Below, one piece after another: positions 16,801 through 25,464 of a DNA stretch of 64,000 nt. Positions within the stretch are counted from its first letter, which is position 1. Each line of letters starts with the position of its first letter. Source of the stretch: Breoghania corrubedonensis (lineage in GTDB: Bacteria; Pseudomonadota; Alphaproteobacteria; Rhizobiales; Stappiaceae); assembly GCF_003053845.1 (NCBI RefSeq), contig NZ_QAYG01000002.1, positions 124,001-188,000 on the forward strand, given 5' to 3'. A program made the translations under genes and the position numbers. The notes below the pieces were generated by a model. It did not search any database. It saw only the letters and a list, made by a program, of their open reading frames with translations, and was not told where the DNA came from.

Positions 16801-18165
16801 GGCCAGCGCATCGACGGCGCCTTTTCGCAATTTGAGAACAGGCTCGCGTCGGGCGCCGGCGGCACGATCGAGGCAATGATCCGCCAGACGGCGGCGCGTT
16901 ATGGCATCGATCCGACGTCGTTTGCCACCGTTGGACGGATCGAGAGCGGGTTCAACCCGAATGCCGTCAATGGATCGATGCAAGGGCTGTTCCAGTTCGC
17001 CCCCGGCACGGCCGCGCAATACGGGCTCAACGAGCCGTTTAACGCCGGTTTAAACGCGGATGCAGCGGCGCGGCTGTGGCGCGACAACAGCCGGGGGCTG
17101 ACCTCGGTGCTCGGCCGCCAGCCTTTCGGCTGGGAGGCCTATGTCGCGCACCAGCAGGGGCTTGGCGGCGCATCGGCGCTGTTCGCCGATCCGAGCCGCA
17201 ACGCCGTCTCCGCGCTCAACTCGCTCGACTTCTACCGCAGCCGGCCCGGCCTGGCTGCGTCCGCGATCACTGGCAACGGCGGCTCGGCCGACATGACGTC
17301 GGGCGCGTTCCTCGATCTGTGGAAGCTGAAATTCCAGGACATGGGCGGCTCGCTCGACACGCTGGCCAACCGGGCGACCTCCGTGACCGACAGTCTCGGC
17401 AGTTTCGGATCCGGCCTCGGCGAGGCATCGCGTTCGATCCTGTCGTCGTCGAACGGCATCGGCAACGCGGGCGTCCAGCTTGCGACCAGCACGGATACGC
17501 TCGCCCAGGGTACCGAGGGGGCGTTTTCGACGCTGCTTGGCGGGCTCGGCCGAGGCGTCGACGGGCTGCTTTCCGGGCTCATGTCGATCATTGGCAATAT
17601 CGGCGGCAGCGGTGGCGGCGGCGGGTTTTTTGGCGTGATCGGGTCGTTCGTCTCCGGCCTGTTCGGGGGCGGCGGCGGGGCGGCAACGGGGGCGCCGCTC
17701 AACCTGCTGGCCTTCTCGGGCGGCGGCGGCACTGGCACGGGCGCCGACGACGAACCGGCCGGCATCGTCCACAAAAACGAGTACGTGTTCGACGCCCCGG
17801 CGACACGCGCGATCGGTGTGCCGGTTCTGGAAGCGTTGCGCAAGGCAGCCAAACGCGGATACCGCGAGGGCGGGCTTGTCGGCGGCGGGACGGCATTGGC
17901 GCCGATGATGGCCGGCTTAGCCCAGGCCGGGAGGCCGGCGCAGTTCGGCGCGCAGGTGGTGGCGCCGGTGTTCCAGACCATCATCCAGGACAGGACAAAC
18001 AAGGGGGTGGAAATCACCCAGCGCGAGGAAGATGACGGGCGCGGCGGACGGCGCTCGGTGGTGATCATCGACGAAATGGTCGCCCAGCAGCTCGGCCGGC
18101 CGGGCTCGCGCAGCCAGCAGGCGCTGCGCGGCTTCGGCGTGCGGCCAGGGACCGCGGCACGATGA
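13822..18165 (+). CDS. Tail tape measure protein with embedded lytic transglycosylase domain
   Basis: 1447 residues, the largest gene in the window. The first 250 residues are Ala/Gln/Arg-rich coiled coil. Residues about 270-340 have the tape-measure signature LSYQINDIFVSLLSGQNPALVFAQQG followed by a hydrophobic stretch. A second long helical region runs to about 870. Residues about 1013-1130 form an SLT-type lytic transglycosylase domain (GGTIEAMIRQTAARYGID, IESGFNPNA with catalytic Glu1041, MQGLFQFAPGTA). The C-terminus has Gly-rich segments and the NEYVFDAPATRAIG motif common at tape-measure ends. It sets tail length and probably cuts peptidoglycan during DNA entry. At roughly 0.15 nm per residue the tail would be near 200 nm (estimate). 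Confidence 0.92.
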   Translation: MTFQVSARLSLDRGTFSADAQAAGRDVRGIGQAAEGAARDAAEAAANLDRMVSAARGTTAAAQAQGALAAATAQSYRETIQLIRAEQEAESARLRAQISATGRAQSLQRLAQLGRDAQAATKALTVAETEQAAASDRLAASARNLGQIQQQHASAQAAQRQTYQDAFNQRLGVSTPTVSAEGDDRGADIAAYGRSLDDLRAKYNPLFAAQRQYRNELAAIRSAERLGAISAQESAAAIERTKGAFARQVIGMRAATSAMKLTGFQATQLSYQINDIFVSLLSGQNPALVFAQQGTQVTQIFGGVRGTLAALGAVLTPTTLAFGGLTAVVAAGAVAYQGYLTSTKEVETALGGLGRSAGATADDLEALAQSTSGPAGLSVKETRSIEAALLRTGRIGAEQFGSLIGLTKDFAATIGGDLDSAADLLAQLVSKPAEGARKLAEEYRLLDGATARRIEKLVAQNRTQEAQGALIDALPDKLAKADNATTALGRAWDWVGNKASNAADAIGGAIDRAIDGPSLSERIEEIDRSLSLLQRPGRGGRSGAASRQVIIDELQRERDVLEGLLSIDRERAALIAKEQADRQKAAVARSVADNSPATEQTRRLEELRNQVLSLENGFAGTTTADEQDRLAAALDAKRRALETYIPEAEKQLQLDALDRQIAEARDPIRKAELAARREALSLAGEEITTARAQAQIERARTKAIEDSLSANRQRVAELREQAGARAAANDAIAGGMSSDLATSTMRTELELAPLLRAALAAQGDERARILALVETLREANAALNAEERRGSAIEANREAETKLDRLRTEISLVGQSETIRTRILALYDTEAEIRRRGIAGTPEAERMRALAAATADATSELERQKAAWTDIERTGESAIDRLVGVLGGDDIGEAVTGLLDDIKKQFLTFAVANPLKNALLGQNLPTLSDAGGILGRLFGGGGAAAGVTGSSVGAMTVSAGTVIVNGTALSGLSGLSGILGGAASPGAAANDAVGQRIDGAFSQFENRLASGAGGTIEAMIRQTAARYGIDPTSFATVGRIESGFNPNAVNGSMQGLFQFAPGTAAQYGLNEPFNAGLNADAAARLWRDNSRGLTSVLGRQPFGWEAYVAHQQGLGGASALFADPSRNAVSALNSLDFYRSRPGLAASAITGNGGSADMTSGAFLDLWKLKFQDMGGSLDTLANRATSVTDSLGSFGSGLGEASRSILSSSNGIGNAGVQLATSTDTLAQGTEGAFSTLLGGLGRGVDGLLSGLMSIIGNIGGSGGGGGFFGVIGSFVSGLFGGGGGAATGAPLNLLAFSGGGGTGTGADDEPAGIVHKNEYVFDAPATRAIGVPVLEALRKAAKRGYREGGLVGGGTALAPMMAGLAQAGRPAQFGAQVVAPVFQTIIQDRTNKGVEITQREEDDGRGGRRSVVIIDEMVAQQLGRPGSRSQQALRGFGVRPGTAAR

Positions 18166-18178
18166 GGACGGCGGCACG

Positions 18179-18604
18179 ATGAGCGTTCCCCTTTGGCCTT
18201 CGGAGCTGCCGCGCCCGATGCGCTCCGGATACCGGGGCGGGATCGGCGACGGCCGACAGGCGACACGGCCAGAACAGGGCCCGGTCCGGGTGCGGCGGCG
18301 CTATTCGAGCGTTGCCATGCCGCTTGCCATGACGGTTGACGTGACGCTGGACGAGCGCAAGCGGTTCGAGCGGTTCTGGCGCGAGGACACGTCGGAAGGT
18401 TCCTTGCCCTGGCTGATGCCGGACCCGGAAAGCGACGGGCACCCGATCCTGACCACTGATGGTGCGCCGCTGCTGACGGCCGATGGCGCGCCGCTGCTGC
18501 TCTCACATTGGTGGCTGGTGATGTTCGATACGCAAAGCGCACCGAGCTGGAGCCCGCGCGGCATCCGCTGGCAAGTCCAGATGACGCTCATGATCATGCC
18601 TTGA
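18179..18604 (+). CDS. Distal tail protein (lambda gpM position), unknown family
   Basis: 141 residues starting MSVPLWPSELPRPMRSGY, 13 bases after the tape measure. The body VRRRYSSVAMPLAMTVDVTLDERKRFERFW looks like a small tail-tip protein. Residues 86-109 contain three imperfect 8-residue repeats (DGHPILTT, DGAPLLTA, DGAPLLLS), encoded by a 24-base tandem repeat. By synteny with lambda (H-M-L-K-J) it corresponds to the gpM slot. I do not recognise a named domain with certainty. Confidence 0.65.
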   Translation: MSVPLWPSELPRPMRSGYRGGIGDGRQATRPEQGPVRVRRRYSSVAMPLAMTVDVTLDERKRFERFWREDTSEGSLPWLMPDPESDGHPILTTDGAPLLTADGAPLLLSHWWLVMFDTQSAPSWSPRGIRWQVQMTLMIMP

Positions 18605-18617
18605 CGCCGGAGAGACG

Positions 18618-19139
18618 ATGCCCCGCCTTGTATCCCTCAATGCCCGTTCCGCCCAGGACGCGACCGCCTCAGACGAGGTCGAGGTGGTGCTGATCCGCAT
18701 CACGCATCCGGACCTCGACACGACGATCCGGCTTTCAAGCGACCCGACCGAGCGGCTGAGCCTTGAACCGCTGACCTATGGCACGCGCTCGACCTGGCAG
18801 ACGGATGACGGATCGCCATTCCTGTTCGTGCTGCTGTCAACGGTCCTGCCCGACGACCAGGAGGAGACGCCGCCGGCGGCGACATTGATTTTGGAAGTCG
18901 TGGACAAGGACATGGCGAAGCCGCTGCGCTCCACCATCACGCGGGCGACGGTGGATTTCGCGGTGGTTCTGGCATCCGATCCGGACGTGATCGAGGCCGA
19001 ATGGCTGGGGCTGGAGCTGATCTCGGCCGAGGGCGACAGCGGCCAGATCACGCTGTCGATATCGCGCGATCCGATCACGTCGGAGCCCTGGCCGTCGCGG
19101 CGGATGACGCGGGACGCGTTTCCGGGGCTGCACAGATGA
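18618..19139 (+). CDS. DUF1833 distal tail protein
   Basis: 173 residues with the DUF1833 pattern: VEVVLIRITHPDLDTTIRLSSDP at residues 22-44, LEPLTYGTRSTWQ near 52, and the C-terminal ITSEPWPSRRMTRDAFPGLH. DUF1833 proteins occupy the gpL position between the tape measure and the NlpC/P60 gene and are considered tail-tip components. The stop overlaps the ATG of the next gene. Confidence 0.85.
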   Translation: MPRLVSLNARSAQDATASDEVEVVLIRITHPDLDTTIRLSSDPTERLSLEPLTYGTRSTWQTDDGSPFLFVLLSTVLPDDQEETPPAATLILEVVDKDMAKPLRSTITRATVDFAVVLASDPDVIEAEWLGLELISAEGDSGQITLSISRDPITSEPWPSRRMTRDAFPGLHR

Positions 19140-19567
19140 CGGCTCACCTGCACTGGAGCGCTGAATTCGTCGGCATCCCCTGGGCCGATCGCGGGCGCAG
19201 CCGCGAGGGTTGCGACTGCTGGGGGCTGGTGCGGCTGGTGCATGCGCGCTTCGGCGTCGCTCTGCCTACCTACGACGAGGACTATGCGACGGCCGACGAA
19301 GAGCGCGAGATCGCGGCCCTTATCCACGGCGTCCTCGATGTCGGGCCGTGGCGCCGCGTTGTCGGCCGCCCGCCGGCGGAGATGGATGTGGCGCTGTTCT
19401 CGCGCGGCCGGCACGACAGCCATGTCGGCGTCGTTGTTTCACCGACGCACATGCTTCACATGTTCGGCGAGGATGCGGCCAAGCTGGAGCGGTGGGATAC
19501 GCCGGTCTGGCGTCGCCGGCTGCAGGGGTTCTGGCGACACGAACGGGTGCCGCTACCCGCCGCCTGA
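19136..19567 (+). CDS. NlpC/P60-type tail peptidase (lambda gpK position)
   Basis: 143 residues. The start ATG at 19136 overlaps the previous stop, so longer in-frame readings are not needed. EGCDCWGLVRLV carries the catalytic cysteine (Cys28 most likely) and DSHVGVVV the catalytic His96, the order seen in NlpC/P60 cysteine peptidases. Such tail-tip peptidases cleave peptide crosslinks of peptidoglycan during penetration. The gene precedes the TipJ-type host-specificity gene, as in many siphophages. Confidence 0.85.
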   Translation: MTAHLHWSAEFVGIPWADRGRSREGCDCWGLVRLVHARFGVALPTYDEDYATADEEREIAALIHGVLDVGPWRRVVGRPPAEMDVALFSRGRHDSHVGVVVSPTHMLHMFGEDAAKLERWDTPVWRRRLQGFWRHERVPLPAA

Positions 19568-19672
19568 AACCCCGATTGAAGGCCGGTCGCACCCAGGTGC
19601 GAATGTGGCGGCGGGGCTGTTGCAGGCAGGATGCCAGCAACCCGAGACGACCGCAACCGGCCCGTTTGATCC

Positions 19673-22600
19673 ATGCAATCCGACACACAAGACGCCACGA
19701 TCAGCGCGCTTGCCATGCCCGGACTAGACCCCGGCACGGCGCGGATTTCGCGCGTGCTGCCGGCGGGTGCGACGGTGGCGGAAATCGTCGCGGAGATGCT
19801 GCCGGGCTACGTGGGCCCGCAAGCCGGCATCCGCGTGGTGCTGGTCACCGAGCGCGGCAGTCTGGTGGTGTCGGCGGAGATCTGGCACCGGGTGAGGCCC
19901 AAGGCGGGCGTGCGGGTGATCGTGCGCGTGGTGCCCGGCAAGGGTGCGCTGAGGGCGATCCTGACGATCGTCGTGCTGATTGCCGCCGTCGCGATCGCTG
20001 CGTTTCTGGGGCCGATGCTCGCCGGCACGTTCGGACTGACGGCGGCAACATGGACGACGATCATCACCACGACGATCGTCACAGCCGGCAACCTGCTCAT
20101 CAATGCGCTGATCCCTGCCAGACCGCCCCGGATCGCCGATGCGGCCAAGGAGGCGAACCGCTACACGATCAGCGGCCTGCGCAACCAGGCAAACCCGGAT
20201 GGAGCCATTCCGGCGGTGCTGGGCAAGATGCGCGTCGCGCCGGTCTATGCCTGCGCGCCCTACACCGAGGTCGTCGGCGACAACCAGTATATCCGCGCGC
20301 TCTTCTGCGTCGGGTACGGGCATGTGAAGATCTCGGACATCCGGCTGGGCGAGACCTCGATCGACGAGTACGACGAGGTGGAGCTGGAGGTGCGCGAGGG
20401 CGTCGCCGGAGACGATCCGATCGCGCTTTACCCGCAACAGGTGATCGAAGAGGGAATGTCGGTCGAGTTGACGCGGCCCTATCCGCGCGACGACGCCGGC
20501 GAGATCGTGTCGGGCTCGACGCCCGAGGACAAGCCGGTGGTGCGCCGCACGGCGACGGACGTGACCGAGGTGGCCGTTATCCTCGGATGGCCGCAGGGGC
20601 TGGCGCGGATCAATGACGAGGGCAAGCCGCGATCGCTCGCTGTGGGCATCCAGATACACTACCGCAAGATGGGCAGCCTGACCTGGATTGGCGAGCCGAA
20701 TTTCAATGTCGTGGCCGCACAGACGCGGCCCTTCATGCGCGCCTACCGCTGGACGCTGCCGGAGCGCGGAACCTACGAGATCAGGTTGCGGCGCTATACG
20801 GCCGAGCGCACGGCCTCGCGCTACACCGACAACGTCTTCTGGCAGGCGCTGCAGAGCTTTCGGCCAGAATATCCGATCAACTTCGAGCACCCGCTGGCGC
20901 TGATCGCGGTGCGCATCAAGGCGACCTATCAGCTCAATGGGCAGATCGACGATCTCAACTGCATGGCGAGCCGCGTTGCGCCAGATTGGGATGCCACGTC
21001 CGGCACCTGGATCACGCGTGAGACGCGATCGCCGGCGGCGGCCTATCGCTGGGCCTTGCAGGGGCCGGCGGCGACCTATCCGGCTCTCGACCAGCGGCTC
21101 GATCTCGACCAGATCGCCGACTGGTCACAATGGTGCGCGGCCAAGGGGCTCACCTACGACCGGCTGCACAATTACGACGCCTCCCTGCAGGAAGCGCTGC
21201 TCGACATCACGTCAGCCGGCCGCGCCACGCCGCGCGATGACGGAGTCAAATGGGGCGTCGTGATCGACCGGCCGCAGAGCCTTGTGGTTGATCACATCAA
21301 CCCGAGGAACAGCCGCGACTTCCGCTGGAGCCGCCCCTATGCCCGGCTTCCGGACGCCTTTCGCGTGCCGTTTACGGACGCTTCAAACGACTTTCAAAAG
21401 GGCGAGCGCCTGGTTCCCTGGCCGGGGCATACGGGCACAATCACCGTGACCGAGCAGCTGGAGCACCCGGGCAAGACGGACCCGGACGAGATCTGGATCG
21501 AGACACGGCGCCGGCAGCACGAGATCGAACACCGGCCAGACAGGTTTCAGGTGACACAGGATGGAGCGGCCTGCGTCGCCGTGCGCGGTGATCAGGTGGC
21601 GGTTTCCTACGACACGCTGGAGCGCACGCATATGGTTGCCCGCGTGCGCCGGGTGCTGGATCAGCTCGTGGAGCTGGACGGCGATGTGGCGATCGGCGAC
21701 GGCGCCTGGGCGATGCGGTTCCGGGTGTTTTCCGGCGACCAGGACGTGCTCGGCGAGAGCTTGGTCCGGCCGATCCTGACCGGGCCCGGCCTGACCGGCG
21801 CCATACGGCTGGCCGGTTCGGGCGCGGTGCCGCGGGCAGATGAGATCGTCCATATCGGGCCGGCGGCGAGCGAGAGCCTGATCTGTATCGTCAAGGCGGT
21901 GGAACGCGGCGAGGATAGCGCACGGATCCTGCATCTGGTGGCGGCGGCGCCCGAGATCGACACGCTGACGGATGCTGAGGAGCCGCCCGCCTGGGACGGC
22001 CGTGTCGGCAGCACGATCGGCCTGTCGGAGACCGTTCCCGCCGTTCCGGTCTTCGTGGGCATCTATGACGGCCTCGACGGGACCGAGGACCCGGACGGGC
22101 TGACCGTGCGCATCGAGCCGGGGCCGGGCAATGCGGCGGTGGTCGGCTCCTACCAGATAGACCACAGGCTTTCTGGCGCCGGAACCTGGACGACGAAGAC
22201 CGTCACGGCCGCGGCCGGCGGCGGCGACATTGTCGGCTATCACGCCGGGCAGACGGTGGAGATCCGCGCCCGTGCGCTCAGCATCTACGGCATCGCCGGC
22301 GGCGACACGCCCGTCATATCCGTGACGATCGGCTCGGCCGACGTCGTCGTGCCCGATGTGGCAACGCTGCAGGTCGTGCGGCTCGCCTCGGGCGTGCGCC
22401 GCTACACCTGGACGCTGGGCGAGGGAGACACCTCCAAGCTGCTCGGTTACCGGATCCGGCTCAGGCCGGGCACGGGCTACGACTGGGAGGATCTGGGGCC
22501 GGCCCATACCGGCCTGCTCTCTGCATCGCCCTGGGAGACCAGCGAACCGCTCGCCGAGGGCACGTTCACGATCGGCGCGGTGGCGGTGGACTTCGACGGC

Positions 22601-23017
22601 AACGAGAGCCCGACGCCGCTCCTCATCGAGACGACGCTGGGCCCCAGCTATGGCGCCGGCGTGCTCATCCAGCGCATCGAGCGCGACCTCGGCTGGCCCG
22701 GCACGACGACGGGCGCAAGCGTCGTGGCCGACGATCTCGTCGGCGGGGCAACGCTGCCGTCGAGCTTCACCTACACGCTGCCGGTAATCGACCTCGGCTC
22801 GGACACGAGCGTCACGGTCGCCGCCGTCGCCTACGGCCTTGCCGGCACGGCCACCCTGACGATGCGCACGGGCCTTGCGAGCGACGGCGCGCCTGTCGGC
22901 TCCGCAACGGCACTCGGTACCACGCTGGCCCGCTACATCGAGATCGAGATCTCCGTTTCCAACGCCAGTGCCGAGGCTGTCCTCGGCGACCTGGTGACGC
23001 TGATTACCCCCGCTTGA
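19673..23017 (+). CDS. TipJ/host-specificity tail tip protein (lambda gpJ-like)
   Basis: 1114 residues. The N-terminus (about 1-95) resembles a small tail-assembly domain, followed by a hydrophobic region at 95-148 with two membrane-like segments. The central body has landmarks AIPAVLGKMRVAPVYACAPYTEVVGDNQY, the TipJ-family core that forms the tail hub. The C-terminal third is beta-rich with fibronectin-III-like segments (GIYDGLDGTEDPD..., VVRLASGVRRYTW). It would form the tail tip and contact the host receptor or hold the fibre. ATG 19673 has a poor ribosome-binding site; ATG 19715 is an alternative. The 105 bases before it hold no clear gene. Confidence 0.85.
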   Translation: MQSDTQDATISALAMPGLDPGTARISRVLPAGATVAEIVAEMLPGYVGPQAGIRVVLVTERGSLVVSAEIWHRVRPKAGVRVIVRVVPGKGALRAILTIVVLIAAVAIAAFLGPMLAGTFGLTAATWTTIITTTIVTAGNLLINALIPARPPRIADAAKEANRYTISGLRNQANPDGAIPAVLGKMRVAPVYACAPYTEVVGDNQYIRALFCVGYGHVKISDIRLGETSIDEYDEVELEVREGVAGDDPIALYPQQVIEEGMSVELTRPYPRDDAGEIVSGSTPEDKPVVRRTATDVTEVAVILGWPQGLARINDEGKPRSLAVGIQIHYRKMGSLTWIGEPNFNVVAAQTRPFMRAYRWTLPERGTYEIRLRRYTAERTASRYTDNVFWQALQSFRPEYPINFEHPLALIAVRIKATYQLNGQIDDLNCMASRVAPDWDATSGTWITRETRSPAAAYRWALQGPAATYPALDQRLDLDQIADWSQWCAAKGLTYDRLHNYDASLQEALLDITSAGRATPRDDGVKWGVVIDRPQSLVVDHINPRNSRDFRWSRPYARLPDAFRVPFTDASNDFQKGERLVPWPGHTGTITVTEQLEHPGKTDPDEIWIETRRRQHEIEHRPDRFQVTQDGAACVAVRGDQVAVSYDTLERTHMVARVRRVLDQLVELDGDVAIGDGAWAMRFRVFSGDQDVLGESLVRPILTGPGLTGAIRLAGSGAVPRADEIVHIGPAASESLICIVKAVERGEDSARILHLVAAAPEIDTLTDAEEPPAWDGRVGSTIGLSETVPAVPVFVGIYDGLDGTEDPDGLTVRIEPGPGNAAVVGSYQIDHRLSGAGTWTTKTVTAAAGGGDIVGYHAGQTVEIRARALSIYGIAGGDTPVISVTIGSADVVVPDVATLQVVRLASGVRRYTWTLGEGDTSKLLGYRIRLRPGTGYDWEDLGPAHTGLLSASPWETSEPLAEGTFTIGAVAVDFDGNESPTPLLIETTLGPSYGAGVLIQRIERDLGWPGTTTGASVVADDLVGGATLPSSFTYTLPVIDLGSDTSVTVAAVAYGLAGTATLTMRTGLASDGAPVGSATALGTTLARYIEIEISVSNASAEAVLGDLVTLITPA

Positions 23018-23030
23018 GAGGACTGACGAC

Positions 23031-24659
23031 ATGGTCGATGGCGTGAAGAGCACAAATGTAACACCGGCGGCGACGCTGGATGAGTTTCTCGGCAATCGTG
23101 TTGTCGATGGAGTGGTGGTGGATACGGTTCGGGTGCCTGCGAAGAACGTCGGGGCGCAACTGGAGACCCTGCGCGGCCCGAAATACGAGCTGCTGTCGGA
23201 GCTGGAAGCGGACCTCGACTGGGCGGCCGATGCCGAGGGACGCGTCTACGGCGATCCAACTGTCGGCAATGTTGGGGTCTATTTGAAATCGGGGGCGGTA
23301 GGGGAAGGCTCCTGGACGCGGATTGGACCGCTGCCGGAGACGGCAGCGGCTAGCGCGCTCGCTCTCAAGCAAAGCTGTCTATATGCAACAACCGGCAACA
23401 TCGTGCTGTCCGGGGCACAGACAGTGGACGATGGGGCTCCGTACGATGGCGCTCGCATCCTGGTGCGAGATCAGACGAACACGGCCGAACATGGCATCTA
23501 CCTCTACAACTCGGCAGGCGCATGGCCACGGGCGGCCGATTGGGATGCTGGTGGAGACGCGGCCGGGGGTACGATGGTCGCGGTTGATGCGGGCGAAACC
23601 TATGGAGGGTCTATTTTCAAGGTCACCTCTCCCGTATCCGGCGCCATCACGCCTGGTGTGACAAGCGTTGCCTTTTCGAGGGCAGGTAAGCTGCGCTTGG
23701 ATCCGGGGTCTGCTGCGGCTCCGTCCCTCACGTTTGACGGTGCCACCGGCTGGCATTCGGAGGACGGGATTTCTCATGATTTCCATTCGGCAGGTTTTAG
23801 GGTCCTGCGCCTCAACGCGTACGGGTTGATGATTGGTACGACCAGCTTCAATCCATTAACGGCAAATGAACTTGGCATGTCGCTGCGGGCGTCAGGCGGA
23901 GCGGCGTCATTTTCATCCACGGCATCAGCCATTCAGGCCAATCGTCAAACGGGTGACGGCGCCGTTATAGGGTTGTGGTCTGCCGGAGTATCCGCGGGGT
24001 CGATCTCCATCGCCGGAGGCGTTGTCACCTACGGAACGTTCGTCGGCGCTCACTGGTCACGGCTGGCGGTCAATTCACGGCCGGAAATCCCTGTTGGCAC
24101 GATCATGGATTTCATCGATGGCGCCGTGATCTGGCGTTATCTGGTCTGGCAGGAAATGATATCCATCCCAGTGACTGGGCCTGATGGGGACATGATCGGG
24201 TTTGAGCAGAAGGCCCAGACGTTCCGGCGCGAGTACGACGGCGCAGAGATCGACGGCGCGGTCGTTGATGTGGTCGGGACGGATGGCTCGACCGTCTATC
24301 AGGCCACGGTCTGGACAGACCCGGACCGGCACCTTCCGCTTTGCGAAATCTCGCAGACACCCTCTTCGAATTGCGTCTACGGCGTGTTCTCAGCGTGGGA
24401 TGATGATCCGGATTGCGAAGGTCCGTCCGTATTCAACGACATGCACGTTGCGGGCCTCGGCGCCTATGTCGTTCGCATGCAGCCGGACGCTACCCCCTCC
24501 CGCGGTGACCTCGTTGAGAGTGCGGGAGACGGCTGCGGCAGAATGCAGGCCGACGATATTTTCCGGACTTCAACCATTGCTCAGGTGACAGGCACCGATC
24601 ATGTGCATGAATATGAGGATGGATCATTTACGGTCCGGGCCACATTGCACAAGGGTTGA
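23031..24659 (+). CDS. Tail fibre protein with chaperone/peptidase-like C-terminus
   Basis: 542 residues. The N-terminus has a fibre-attachment look (VGVYLKSGAVGEGSWTRIG). A YNSAGAWPRAADWDAGGD segment near 165 is common in phage fibres, and the middle is repetitive beta structure. The last 160 residues (FEQKAQTFRREYDG, then NDMHVAGLGAYVVRMQP, GDLVESAGDGCGRMQADDIFRTSTIAQV) resemble fibre C-terminal domains of the peptidase G2/intramolecular chaperone type, which trimerise the fibre and may cleave themselves off. That last assignment is by resemblance only. It is coupled to the following esterase gene. Confidence 0.75.
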   Translation: MVDGVKSTNVTPAATLDEFLGNRVVDGVVVDTVRVPAKNVGAQLETLRGPKYELLSELEADLDWAADAEGRVYGDPTVGNVGVYLKSGAVGEGSWTRIGPLPETAAASALALKQSCLYATTGNIVLSGAQTVDDGAPYDGARILVRDQTNTAEHGIYLYNSAGAWPRAADWDAGGDAAGGTMVAVDAGETYGGSIFKVTSPVSGAITPGVTSVAFSRAGKLRLDPGSAAAPSLTFDGATGWHSEDGISHDFHSAGFRVLRLNAYGLMIGTTSFNPLTANELGMSLRASGGAASFSSTASAIQANRQTGDGAVIGLWSAGVSAGSISIAGGVVTYGTFVGAHWSRLAVNSRPEIPVGTIMDFIDGAVIWRYLVWQEMISIPVTGPDGDMIGFEQKAQTFRREYDGAEIDGAVVDVVGTDGSTVYQATVWTDPDRHLPLCEISQTPSSNCVYGVFSAWDDDPDCEGPSVFNDMHVAGLGAYVVRMQPDATPSRGDLVESAGDGCGRMQADDIFRTSTIAQVTGTDHVHEYEDGSFTVRATLHKG

Positions 24660-24661
24660 TT

Positions 24662-25462
24662 ATGGACACTCCTATTGCGCTTTTGCTTCTCGGCCAGTCG
24701 AACGCGATCGCCAACGCGGAAAGCACTGGCGGCACGTTCCACGTCACCGACCAGATCAAAATCTATAACGCGCAGTCTCAGTCGCTCGAAACGCTGGATC
24801 TCGAACACGTCGCTCATTTGATCACAGACAGCAGTTCCGTCACGGGCTACAACACGATCGGCGGCGGAAAAAACAACATCATGGGCGGGCTGGCGTGGAG
24901 GATTCTCCAGGAGACGGGACGCAGCGTTGTTGTTGTCTGCAATGGGCATGGCGGGGAGCCGTTTAACCGCTGGATCGAGAACGGAACGTCCTCAGAAAAC
25001 TATGTGGATTTACTCGCAGACGTTCCGACTGCGATCAGTCTCGCCGGCATTTCGTCGTTTGATATAGTCCACATTCAGGAGGGCGAGGCCGACGCGGCCG
25101 GCGGAGACAGCCAGGCACAAATAACCGCGGAGCGGAATACGCTCATTGCCCAGCTTCGGGCCGAGCCGTGGATCAGATCCGACACGTATTTCACCGTTGG
25201 GGAGCCATGCCAAAGCGGTCTAGAGGTTCCCGCGCTCTACTACCTGAATTGGTCCGTGCAGGAGGTGATCAACGATGGCGATCCATACACGTGCTACGTC
25301 CCTACAACCGGAATTCCATATGTCAGTGAAACGAACAAAGGTCACTTCTCCGGCCAAGGCCTATACGATCTTGGCTACTTCCGGGTGTTTGGATCGCTCC
25401 CCGCCGAGGCGAAGGTTACGCCCCGCCCGAGGCCAATTTTGACGAGCGGCATTCGTTTTTAG
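24662..25462 (+). CDS. SGNH / sialate O-acetylesterase-like hydrolase, last phage gene
   Basis: 266 residues, ATG two bases after the fibre stop. LLLLGQSNAIANAE has the GQSN nucleophile motif with Ser13. HIQEGEAD at 137-144 is the QGExD-like block, and KGHFSGQG carries a candidate catalytic His228. These are landmarks of the SASA/carbohydrate esterase branch of SGNH hydrolases, which remove O-acetyl groups from sugars. As the distal gene after a fibre it is probably a virion or lysate enzyme that strips acetyl groups from host surface polysaccharide. Substrate and virion location are inference. There is no signal peptide. Confidence 0.75.
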   Translation: MDTPIALLLLGQSNAIANAESTGGTFHVTDQIKIYNAQSQSLETLDLEHVAHLITDSSSVTGYNTIGGGKNNIMGGLAWRILQETGRSVVVVCNGHGGEPFNRWIENGTSSENYVDLLADVPTAISLAGISSFDIVHIQEGEADAAGGDSQAQITAERNTLIAQLRAEPWIRSDTYFTVGEPCQSGLEVPALYYLNWSVQEVINDGDPYTCYVPTTGIPYVSETNKGHFSGQGLYDLGYFRVFGSLPAEAKVTPRPRPILTSGIRF

Positions 25463-25464
25463 TT

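Noticed and set aside
19568-19672. Possible small gene between the NlpC/P60 and TipJ genes.
   Set aside because: Only a short Arg/Cys-rich frame without a convincing start; it runs into the TipJ start region.
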